Positions 1 through 5,211 of a DNA stretch of 5,697 nucleotides are shown piece after piece; within the stretch, counting starts at the first letter, position 1, and each line of letters begins with the position of its first letter. Origin of the DNA: Bacillota bacterium (GTDB lineage Bacteria; Bacillota; UBA4882; UBA8346). The notes beneath the pieces are model-generated. The model had not been told where the DNA came from and did not search any database. It was given only the letters and a program-made list of their open reading frames with translations. A program made the position numbers and the translations under genes. The stretch is from contig JANQHU010000167.1 in NCBI GenBank assembly GCA_028282485.1, forward strand, positions 1 to 5,697, written 5' to 3'.

Positions 1-267
1 AACAAAAAAATTAGTAACTTAAGCCGCAGCAGTATCCCTCATACGGCATCCCACTGTGCGACTTATTATCAGAATGCGGAAGTCCATTTTGAGTATCTGG
101 AAGACGGGCAGAAACATATAGTTTATTATCAGGACGCCTTAACCCAGCAGGAACGGTTGTTGATTATCAAAGATTATCCGGATGTGGTCAAAGGAATTAC
201 TTTTTGGCGGCTCGGCGGCGAGGATCCGGAGGTCTGGTCTTTGTTAAGTGATTATAAGAAAAAATAA
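1..267 (+). CDS. GH18-family glycoside hydrolase, C-terminal fragment (5' end outside window)
   Basis: Reading frame 1 is open from the left edge to a TAA at 265-267 and gives the last 88 residues of a protein. Near the end it reads GITFWRLGGEDPEVW (fragment residues 65-79). This matches the closing strand of the GH18 TIM barrel, whose Trp (here W69) normally lines the sugar-binding site. Before it, an FEYLEDGQKHIVYYQDA stretch (residues 30-46) resembles the usual 'Y-x-D-G-x-x-H-x-V-W-F-E-D-A' segment of YaaH/SleL-like GH18 proteins. Such enzymes act on chitin-like or peptidoglycan sugars, and in spore formers some act on spore cortex. The catalytic DxxDxDxE motif would lie upstream and cannot be checked, so activity and substrate are unknown. 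Any signal peptide, LysM or SLH domain would also lie outside. The family call is fairly good; the specific role is an inference. A terminator follows immediately, so the gene ends its own transcript. Confidence 0.72.
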   Translation, partial: NKKISNLSRSSIPHTASHCATYYQNAEVHFEYLEDGQKHIVYYQDALTQQERLLIIKDYPDVVKGITFWRLGGEDPEVWSLLSDYKKK

Positions 268-288
268 ACCTGCCGCGGCAGGTTTTTT
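266..288 (+). terminator. Rho-independent terminator after the GH18 gene
   Basis: A perfect 20-base palindrome spans 266-285 (core CCTGCCGCGGCAGG, centre between 275 and 276). It can fold into a GC-rich stem with a CGCG tip. The run of six T at 283-288 follows directly and overlaps the distal arm. The structure starts inside the stop codon of the upstream gene. It separates the GH18 gene from the ruv-containing cluster, which therefore needs its own promoter. Confidence 0.9.
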
Positions 289-293
289 AATGC

Positions 294-316
294 TTAAAAG
301 GGAAATACTCTTTTAA
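294..316. other. Imperfect inverted repeat in the intergenic region
   Basis: The arms TTAAAAGGG (294-302) and CTCTTTTAA (308-316) pair over 9 positions with one mismatch, around an AAATA loop. The structure is AT-rich and weak. It could extend the preceding terminator or be a protein-binding site next to the presumed promoter of the DUF362 gene. Its sequence does not recur elsewhere in the window, so its meaning is uncertain. Confidence 0.3.
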
Positions 317-322
317 TTTAGT

Positions 323-331
323 TGTTATAGA
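323..331 (+). promoter_or_regulatory. Possible extended -10 promoter for the DUF362-ruv-queH-recO operon
   Basis: TGTTATAGA has the TGn element followed by a TATAGA hexamer (4 of 6 match to TATAAT). Transcription would start near 338 and leave a leader of about 20 bases before the ATG at 359. No convincing -35 hexamer is visible 16-18 bases upstream. A promoter is expected somewhere in 289-345 because a strong terminator precedes this gap and a gapless gene cluster follows it, but this exact site is a weak call. Confidence 0.3.
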
Positions 332-343
332 AATTATTATTTC

Positions 344-348
344 GAGGT
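344..348 (+). promoter_or_regulatory. Ribosome binding site of the DUF362 gene
   Basis: GAGGT sits 10 bases before the ATG at 359. The alternative in-frame ATG at 368 would be 19 bases away, so the site favours the upstream start. Confidence 0.6.
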
Positions 349-358
349 AAATTGCCAA

Positions 359-1513
359 ATGGAACCAATGGAAGTCTCTTTGTTAAAAGCTGATTCTTAC
401 GATCAAGGTTTGAAAGAAACCTTAATCAAGTTGTTGGCCCCACTCGGAGGACTGGAGGCCTTTTGCAAAAGAGGGGATCGGGTATTACTTAAGCCTAATT
501 TAGTGATTCCTTTACCTGTGGAGAGCGGGGCCTTAACTCATCCGGCGGTGATTCTAAGTATTGCTGAGTTATTAAAGGATTTAGGCTGTCGAGTAGGACT
601 CGGGGATAGTCCCGGCATTGGGTCAGCCGAAAGCGTGCTGCGTAAAATGAATCTGGTAGATTCTTTACAAAAATTAGGAGTGGAAATTATCGAATTTCAC
701 CAAGCGGGGAAGAGTTTAAACCGGAGTGGCGAGTTTGAACGTTATTACCGAAATTACCATTTGGCACAAGAGATCAATGCTTTTGATCGAGTCGTTAATC
801 TGGCAAAATTAAAAGCCCACGGGCAGATGGGTGTTACCCTGGCCACCAAAAACTTATTCGGTTGTGTGGTGGGTACGGCTAAAACCCAGAGCCATTATAA
901 TTCGGGACGGGATTTTGACTCTTTTGCTAGGTTGTTAATTGAAATCGCCTTAACAGTTAATCCTACTTTAAATATTATTGACGGAATTGTGGGAATGGAT
1001 GGGAATGGTCCTACCCACGGCCGAGCCCGGCCTCTCAATATTTTAGCGGCTGGAGTTGATCCTGTAGCTTTGGATCGAGTTATCTTAGAAGTAATTCAAA
1101 AAAGACCCACCGACTTTCCGCTTTTTAAAACGGCCCAGCAGATGGGCTTAAGGGGGGCAGAACTCCGGGAGATTAAGATTTACGGAGAGCAGCTAACTGC
1201 TTGGCGAATTACCGACTTTGAGATTCCCTCGTTAGCCGGACTAAGTATCTTTTTTAGTCGGAATCGATTTTCAAGTCGGTTAGTTAAGTTTTTCCTTAAA
1301 AGTAAATTAGTAGTTGATCACCCTAAATGTATTAAATGTGGTAAATGTGCTGCCAAATGTCCGGCTCAGGCAATTCGGATTCACGAGGGAGTGGCGATTT
1401 GTGAAGGTAGTTGTATTCAGTGTTGTTGTTGTCAGGAGCTTTGCCCGGTGGGAGCCATTAGCCTTCGGGATACCTGGTTAGTGAGACTCTTGAAGAGACT
1501 AAAATTAGTCTAG
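359..1513 (+). CDS. DUF362 domain protein with C-terminal 2x[4Fe-4S] ferredoxin domain
   Basis: The product has 384 residues. Residues 1 to about 280 form a DUF362 domain. Its characteristic conserved stretches are visible: LLKPNLV (43-49), GDSPG (82-86), KLKAHG (150-155), TKNLFG (163-168), DGNGPTHG (214-221) and DPVALD (234-239). After a linker, a bacterial-type ferredoxin domain follows, with C324-x2-C327-x2-C330-x3-C334-P and C352-x2-C355-x2-C358-x3-C362-P. That is enough ligands for two [4Fe-4S] clusters. No signal peptide or membrane segment is seen, so it is probably cytosolic. DUF362 proteins have no general experimentally fixed reaction; electron transfer or a redox-sensing role is an inference from the clusters. 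It heads the operon, with only 8 bases before ruvC. The start is the ATG 10 bases after GAGGT. The run C355-C358 is four cysteines in a row, two of them non-ligand positions. The family assignment is secure; the function is not. Confidence 0.88.
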   Translation: MEPMEVSLLKADSYDQGLKETLIKLLAPLGGLEAFCKRGDRVLLKPNLVIPLPVESGALTHPAVILSIAELLKDLGCRVGLGDSPGIGSAESVLRKMNLVDSLQKLGVEIIEFHQAGKSLNRSGEFERYYRNYHLAQEINAFDRVVNLAKLKAHGQMGVTLATKNLFGCVVGTAKTQSHYNSGRDFDSFARLLIEIALTVNPTLNIIDGIVGMDGNGPTHGRARPLNILAAGVDPVALDRVILEVIQKRPTDFPLFKTAQQMGLRGAELREIKIYGEQLTAWRITDFEIPSLAGLSIFFSRNRFSSRLVKFFLKSKLVVDHPKCIKCGKCAAKCPAQAIRIHEGVAICEGSCIQCCCCQELCPVGAISLRDTWLVRLLKRLKLV

Positions 1514-1517
1514 GAGG
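1512..1517 (+). promoter_or_regulatory. Ribosome binding site of ruvC, overlapping the upstream stop codon
   Basis: A perfect AGGAGG lies 4 bases before the ruvC ATG, and its first two bases belong to the TAG stop of the DUF362 gene. A ribosome finishing the upstream gene therefore stops on the ruvC initiation site, which suggests translational coupling. Confidence 0.75.
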
Positions 1518-1521
1518 ATAG

Positions 1522-2013
1522 ATGCTTATCTTAGGAATTGATCCGGGCACAGCCATTACTGGTTACGGGATTGTGGCCCAAGAGGGCCATCACTTGAAAC
1601 GCATTGGTTTTGGGGTAATTCGCACCGAGGCCAAAGCAGATTTAGCCTTACGCTTAACCAAAATCTTTGAAGCGGTTACCGCAATTATTCAGAAATATCG
1701 TCCGGAGATAATGGCTGTTGAAGAATTGTTTTTCAATAAAAACACCCGAACAGCTCTGGCAGTAGGGCAGGCGCGGGGGGTAATTCTGTTAGCCGCTAGC
1801 TTAGCCGGGCTGCCCGTTGTGGAATATACCCCATTACAGGTAAAAGTCTCGGTGGTGGGTTATGGCCGGGCCGAAAAGCTGCAAGTACAAGAGATGGTCC
1901 GCATCTTGTTATGCCTAGGAGAGATTCCCAAGCCTGACGATGCGGCGGATGCCTTAGCGATTGCTATTTGTCACGCTCATTCTCACAAGCTAAACCGTCG
2001 GTCCTTAGTTTGA
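1522..2013 (+). CDS. ruvC: Crossover junction endodeoxyribonuclease RuvC
   Basis: RuvC is the Holliday-junction resolvase. As a dimer it makes paired nicks in strands of like polarity once RuvAB has positioned the junction. The 163-residue product has the usual length and the RNase H-like fold signatures: LGIDPGTAITGYG at 4-16 with catalytic D7, AVEELFF at 65-71 with E67, and PDDAADALAIAICH at 138-151 with D140 and D143. These match the four acidic residues D7, E66, D138 and D141 of the E. coli enzyme. NKNTRTALAVGQARG (72-86) is the conserved region after the second motif. The product looks complete and active. The start is fixed by AGGAGG 4 bases upstream and by the family N-terminus. Gene order ruvC-ruvA-ruvB is the usual one. 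The gap to ruvA is 34 bases and contains nothing but the ruvA ribosome binding site. Confidence 0.98.
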   Translation: MLILGIDPGTAITGYGIVAQEGHHLKRIGFGVIRTEAKADLALRLTKIFEAVTAIIQKYRPEIMAVEELFFNKNTRTALAVGQARGVILLAASLAGLPVVEYTPLQVKVSVVGYGRAEKLQVQEMVRILLCLGEIPKPDDAADALAIAICHAHSHKLNRRSLV

Positions 2014-2037
2014 GGTCGAGTTAAAAAAATTATTAAA

Positions 2038-2042
2038 GAGGG
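2038..2042 (+). promoter_or_regulatory. Ribosome binding site of ruvA
   Basis: GAGGG lies 5 bases before the ATG at 2048. The rest of the 34-base ruvC-ruvA gap is AT-rich with no hairpin, so transcription probably reads through. Confidence 0.55.
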
Positions 2043-2047
2043 ATAGG

Positions 2048-2659
2048 ATGATCGCGACTTTAACTGGTAAAATAGATAGTGTTAGCGGCGAAAGCTGTGT
2101 TATTAATGTCAATGGAGTCGGTTATTTGGTGATGATGCCTTTATCGGCTTTAGAAACCTTAAGTCATAAGACTGAATTAGTAACAATATTTACTCATTAT
2201 TATCTGCGCGAAGATTTTGTGGGCTTATATGGTTTTTTAAATCAGCAGGAGAAAAGTGTCTTCGAAAAAATTATTAATGTCTCCGGAGTGGGGCCAAAGT
2301 TGGCTTTAGGAATCTTAGGATACATGTCTAGTCAGGATTTCAGCAACGCCATTGCTCGGGGAGAGCATCAACTATTAACTAAAATTCCGGGTATTGGTTT
2401 AAAAACAGCCCAAAGATTGGTGTTAGAGCTTAAAGGGAAACTATCCCAAATTATTGGAATTAGCGATGCTGAAAATAATAGCTCCCAGGTGAGTTTAGCT
2501 GACAGCAACCAGCTAAGTGATGCGGTGGATGCCTTAATGGCCTTGGGTTATCCGGTGAAAGAAGCCACTCGTCTGGTGGATAATTTAGTGAATGAAAATG
2601 GGAACTTAACGACTCCGGAAATTGTTCGAAAAGCATTAAAGAAATCAGATAGAAAGTGA
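2048..2659 (+). CDS. ruvA: Holliday junction branch migration protein RuvA
   Basis: RuvA tetramers bind the four-way junction and hold two RuvB motors on opposite arms. The product is 203 residues, the normal size. Residues 1 to about 64 are the OB-fold domain I. Domain II carries two helix-hairpin-helix DNA-binding motifs, VSGVGPKLAL at 78-87 and IPGIGLKTAQRL at 113-124. A variable Ser/Asn-rich linker (about 138-154) leads to the RuvB-binding domain III (about 155-200, DAVDALMALGYP). LREDFVGLYGF (53-63) contains E55 and D56, which correspond to the acidic pin that opens the junction centre in E. coli RuvA. No key element is missing. The ATG follows GAGGG by 5 bases and gives the canonical family N-terminus MIATLTGKI. 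It is followed by ruvB after 10 bases. Confidence 0.98.
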   Translation: MIATLTGKIDSVSGESCVINVNGVGYLVMMPLSALETLSHKTELVTIFTHYYLREDFVGLYGFLNQQEKSVFEKIINVSGVGPKLALGILGYMSSQDFSNAIARGEHQLLTKIPGIGLKTAQRLVLELKGKLSQIIGISDAENNSSQVSLADSNQLSDAVDALMALGYPVKEATRLVDNLVNENGNLTTPEIVRKALKKSDRK

Positions 2660-2669
2660 TTGAAACAGC

Positions 2670-3713
2670 ATGGATGAAGAACGCATTATCACTGCTCTCA
2701 AACAGGGTGAGGATCTGGAAAATGAGATTAATCTAAGGCCCAAGGGATTAAGTGAGTACATTGGTCAGGAACGGGTTAAAGAAAAGATGGCTATCTTTAT
2801 TACCGCGGCCAAATCCCGCCGGGAAGCACTGGATCACGTATTGCTTTACGGGCCGCCGGGACTGGGAAAGACTTCCTTATCCCATATTATTGCTAATGAG
2901 CTGGGAGTTAGTATTCGGATGACTTCCGGACCGGCGGTGGAACGTCCGGGGGATTTGGCCGCGATTTTAACCAATTTAGAACCGGGGGATGTTTTATTTA
3001 TTGATGAGATTCACCGGTTAAATCGGAGTGTGGAAGAGATTTTATATCCGGCCATGGAGGATTTTGCTTTAGATATTATGATCGGCAAGGGCCCTAGTGC
3101 CCGCTCGGTCAGAATTGACCTGCCTCGTTTTACTTTAGTGGGAGCTACTACCCGGGCCGGAGCATTAACAGCACCGTTACGGGATCGCTTTGGGATTATT
3201 AACCGGCTTGATTTTTATGATCAGGCGGCCTTGCAACAGATTGTCAGCCGTTCGGCCGGGTTGATGGGGATCAAAATTGAGGCTTTAGGAGCCCAGGAGA
3301 TTGCCGGGCGTTCCCGGGGAACTCCTCGAATTGCCAATCGTTTATTAAAGAGAGTGCGGGATTATGCTGAGGTGAAAGCTGAAGGAGTTATCACCAAACC
3401 CGTCGCGGATCTGGCTTTAAATCTCCTGGAGGTGGATGAGAGTGGCTTGGACCGGATTGACCGAATCTTTCTCTTAACGATTATTGATAAGTTTGACGGT
3501 GGTCCCGTGGGGTTGGAGACCATTGCCGCCTCTATTGGTGAAGAAGCGGAAACCATTGAAGATGTTTACGAACCCTATTTACTGCAGGTTGGCTTTATTA
3601 ACCGCACCCCCCGGGGACGCACGGCGACCCGGCTGGCTTACGAGCATCTGAAGCGACCTTTTGCTAAATGCGCGGTAGTTAATCAGGATGGCTTGTTTGG
3701 AGAGGAGGGTTAA
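2670..3713 (+). CDS. ruvB: Holliday junction DNA helicase (ATPase) RuvB
   Basis: RuvB is the hexameric AAA+ motor that pumps DNA through the RuvA-bound junction. The product is 347 residues, slightly longer than the E. coli protein. Visible elements are an N-terminal NLRPKGLSEYIGQ (21-33), Walker A GPPGLGKT (61-68), Walker B LFIDE (109-113; D112, E113), sensor 1 region GATTRAG (158-164), arginine finger R171 in PLRDRFG, and sensor 2 R220 in RGTPRIANRLL. The C-terminal winged-helix domain ends in GFINRTPRGRTAT (308-320). All catalytic features are present. The ribosome binding site is poor: the best candidate is AGAAAGTGAT (2651-2660), which contains the ruvA stop and matches the consensus mainly in GTGAT. 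Initiation therefore probably depends partly on coupling to ruvA. Another ATG at 2674 is out of frame. The last codons (EEG) also encode the queH ribosome binding site. Confidence 0.98.
   Translation: MDEERIITALKQGEDLENEINLRPKGLSEYIGQERVKEKMAIFITAAKSRREALDHVLLYGPPGLGKTSLSHIIANELGVSIRMTSGPAVERPGDLAAILTNLEPGDVLFIDEIHRLNRSVEEILYPAMEDFALDIMIGKGPSARSVRIDLPRFTLVGATTRAGALTAPLRDRFGIINRLDFYDQAALQQIVSRSAGLMGIKIEALGAQEIAGRSRGTPRIANRLLKRVRDYAEVKAEGVITKPVADLALNLLEVDESGLDRIDRIFLLTIIDKFDGGPVGLETIAASIGEEAETIEDVYEPYLLQVGFINRTPRGRTATRLAYEHLKRPFAKCAVVNQDGLFGEEG
3702..3709 (+). promoter_or_regulatory. Ribosome binding site of queH, inside the ruvB 3' end
   Basis: GAGGAGGG lies 7 bases before the GTG at 3717 and is encoded by the last residues of RuvB. 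It supports GTG as the start codon. An in-frame TAA at 3711-3713 rules out any start further upstream. Confidence 0.8.
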
Positions 3714-3716
3714 AGA

Positions 3717-4280
3717 GTGTTACTACACACTTGTTGTGGGCCTTGTGCCTGTTATCCGACAGCAGAATTAAGCAAGCAGGGGATAAAACCACGACTCTAC
3801 TTTTATAATCCCAATATCCACCCTTATTTGGAACAAAAGTCCCGCCGGGAAAGTTTTAAAAAGCTAGCCCAGCTGCGGAATTTGGAAGCAATTATTGAAC
3901 CGGGTTATGATTTAGAAGAGTTTTTGAAAGAAGTAGCGATAGACCCCGCCCAAAGATGTATCTATTGTTACCGAGTACGTTTGGCGAAGACTGCTGCCAA
4001 GGCCCGAGAATTAAGTTTGGCCAGTTTTAGCACTACTTTACTAATTAGCCCTTACCAGAATCGGGAGTTGATTTTAGAAATGGGCCATCAATTAGCAAAG
4101 GACTACGGGTTGCAGTTTCAAGATCCAGATTTTCGTTCGGGCTTTCGCCAGAGCCAGGCCCAAGCCAAAGAGTATGATCTCTACCGCCAGAAATATTGCG
4201 GTTGCATTTATAGTGAAAAAGAACGCTATTATCGAGAGCAAAAGCTGCCGAACCCGCCCTCCGGTCGGAGCCCTAACTAA
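3717..4280 (+). CDS. queH: Epoxyqueuosine reductase QueH (DUF208 family)
   Basis: QueH reduces epoxyqueuosine to queuosine in the anticodon of GUN-decoding tRNAs. It is an Fe-S enzyme unrelated to the cobalamin-dependent QueG. The 187-residue product shows the family cysteine pattern: HTCCGPC at 4-10 (C6, C7, C10), RCIYCYRVR at 80-88 (C81, C84) and YCGC at 160-163 (C161, C163). YNPNIHPYLE (30-39) and LISPYQN (109-115) are further family stretches. The Fe-S cluster and second iron site are known for the family; their cysteines are all present here. The start is GTG, set by GAGGAGGG 7 bases upstream. It begins 3 bases after ruvB and overlaps recO by one base (TAATG), so it sits inside the repair operon. 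No other queuosine gene is visible, so precursor synthesis or salvage would be encoded elsewhere. The Pro/Ser-rich C-terminus (178-187) is probably disordered. Confidence 0.95.
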   Translation: MLLHTCCGPCACYPTAELSKQGIKPRLYFYNPNIHPYLEQKSRRESFKKLAQLRNLEAIIEPGYDLEEFLKEVAIDPAQRCIYCYRVRLAKTAAKARELSLASFSTTLLISPYQNRELILEMGHQLAKDYGLQFQDPDFRSGFRQSQAQAKEYDLYRQKYCGCIYSEKERYYREQKLPNPPSGRSPN

Positions 4281-5032
4281 TGAGTATGCACCGGGTAAAA
4301 GCCTTGGTTTTAAAGAGTCAAAACTTTGGCGAGGCCGACCGCAAGTTAGTCTTACTGGGGGAAGAAATCGGGAAACAAGGGGTAATTGTCAAAGGGGCGC
4401 GACGGCCGCGTAGTCGTTTTTTAGGAAGCACCGAACCCTTTAATTATTTAGAAGTCTTACTCTATCCCGGCAAAAATCTCGCCACTCTCAGTCAAGGAGA
4501 GGTTGTTTATTCTTTCCAAGGCTTGCGGGAAGATTTAACGCGATTTGCTTATGCTAGCTTATGGGTAGAGATTATGGATGCCTTTTTGCCGGAAGGCCAA
4601 GAAGCCTTGGCTCCCTTACGCTTTTTATTAGCGGCTTTTATAGTTTTAGAAAAGACTAAGGAGCCGGAGGTTTTAAATCTGGCCTTTCAAATCCGGTTAT
4701 TGGATATTTTAGGATATCTGCCGGAACTGGAAGCATGTGTCGCTTGTCACGGAGAAATTAAAGTTGATGCTTTATACATTTCGGCAGCAGAAGGAGGAGT
4801 AGTCTGTCCCAGCTGTGGCAAAAAGCATCCTCATTGCTGCCTGATTAGTAAACAAGATTTAAATAAATTAAAGAGGCTTTTAGTTACCGATTTGCGAAAA
4901 TTAGATTCGGTGGGGATTGCTCCCCCAAGCCAGCTGTTTTTAAAAAATTTTTTATTAAAGTTTCTGGAGGAGCGGATTGACAAACCCTTAAAAGCAGCTT
5001 TTCTAATCGAGAATATTAATACTCCTCAATAA
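4280..5032 (+). CDS. recO: DNA repair protein RecO
   Basis: RecO works with RecR (and RecF) to load RecA on SSB-coated single-stranded DNA in gap repair, and it can anneal strands. The product has 250 residues, the usual length. The N-terminal OB-fold domain (about 1-80) includes KALVLKSQNFGEADRKL (7-23), KGARRPRSRFLG (38-49) and EPFNYLEVLLYPGKNLATLSQ (52-72), all RecO-like. A helical domain follows. A zinc-finger motif of the CxxC...CxxC type is at C153-x2-C156 and C176-x2-C179, with the flanking 'EGGVVCPSCG' typical of the family. Two more cysteines (C186, C187) follow shortly after. The ATG overlaps the queH stop as TAATG, and CGGAG at 4266-4270 ends 9 bases upstream. A second ATG at 4286 is possible but worse spaced. 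It is the last gene of the cluster, and I see no strong terminator behind it. Confidence 0.95.
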   Translation: MSMHRVKALVLKSQNFGEADRKLVLLGEEIGKQGVIVKGARRPRSRFLGSTEPFNYLEVLLYPGKNLATLSQGEVVYSFQGLREDLTRFAYASLWVEIMDAFLPEGQEALAPLRFLLAAFIVLEKTKEPEVLNLAFQIRLLDILGYLPELEACVACHGEIKVDALYISAAEGGVVCPSCGKKHPHCCLISKQDLNKLKRLLVTDLRKLDSVGIAPPSQLFLKNFLLKFLEERIDKPLKAAFLIENINTPQ

Positions 5033-5046
5033 TTATTCACCATTTT

Positions 5047-5141
5047 TGGCTAGCATTTTTAAAAATAAATATGGTAAAATAAAACCAACGATTCGAGTAA
5101 AAAGAAAAAAATATTAAGATTAATAAAAATAATGCTAGCCA
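5047..5141. repeat. 11-bp inverted repeat with GCTAGC cores in the intergenic region after recO
   Basis: TGGCTAGCATT (5047-5057) and AATGCTAGCCA (5131-5141) are perfect reverse complements separated by 73 bases. Each contains the palindrome GCTAGC, and the two cores start 85 bases apart (5049 and 5134), close to eight helical turns. The surroundings are very AT-rich: 26 G/C in the 120 bases of 5041-5160. A paired operator for a dimeric regulator is a reasonable inference. A long-armed RNA hairpin, or chance, remains possible. Confidence 0.45.
5072..5080 (+). promoter_or_regulatory. Possible extended -10 promoter (upstream module)
   Basis: TGGTAAAAT has a TGn element followed by TAAAAT (5 of 6 match to TATAAT). 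The -35 region has no clear TTGACA; GCTAGC (5049-5054) lies just upstream of where it would be. Transcription would begin near 5087 and run toward the gene at 5212, giving a leader of about 125 bases. This is the first of two similar modules in the gap. Confidence 0.4.
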
Positions 5142-5155
5142 TAGTAGTAATTTAA

Positions 5156-5164
5156 TGGTAGAAT
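5156..5164 (+). promoter_or_regulatory. Possible extended -10 promoter (downstream module)
   Basis: TGGTAGAAT repeats the arrangement seen 84 bases upstream: GCTAGC (5134-5139), then ATGGTA about 21 bases later, then a -10-like TAGAAT (5 of 6 match to TATAAT). Transcription would begin near 5171, about 40 bases before the next start codon, which suits a direct promoter for the gene at the right edge. No good -35 hexamer is visible. Confidence 0.4.
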
Positions 5165-5204
5165 GTAGGGTGGAATAACTTCTATACAAAACTAATTGTT
5201 AAAT

Positions 5205-5208
5205 GGAG
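5205..5208 (+). promoter_or_regulatory. Ribosome binding site of the right-edge gene (start uncertain)
   Basis: GGAG (continuing as GGAGTTGA) is the only Shine-Dalgarno-like sequence near the start. It is 3 bases from the ATG at 5212, which is tight, and 9 bases from the in-frame TTG at 5218, which is ideal. It lies inside the coding sequence if the ATG at 5203 is used. Confidence 0.45.
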
Positions 5209-5211
5209 TTG

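Noticed and set aside
1238..1264. Possible hairpin (ACTAA...TTAGT) with a T run in the DUF362 gene
   Set aside because: The T run lies in the loop instead of after the stem, the stem is short and AT-rich, and it is inside a conserved coding region. It is not a terminator.
3362..3556. Minus-strand open frame of 64 codons within ruvB
   Set aside because: It lies entirely inside the conserved RuvB coding region, has a Ser/Arg-rich low-complexity translation, and resembles no protein. It is a shadow of the real gene.
4174..4413. Plus-strand open frame of 79 codons across the queH-recO junction
   Set aside because: It overlaps the well-supported ends of queH and recO in another frame and has no recognisable product.
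5055..5066. ATTTTTAAAAAT palindrome considered as the recO terminator
   Set aside because: It has no GC stem and no trailing T run on the plus strand. Such A/T palindromes are expected in this very AT-rich gap.
5047..5080. Sigma-54 type promoter (TGGC near 5047)
   Set aside because: There is no GC dinucleotide at the required spacing from the GG, so the -24/-12 pattern is not met.
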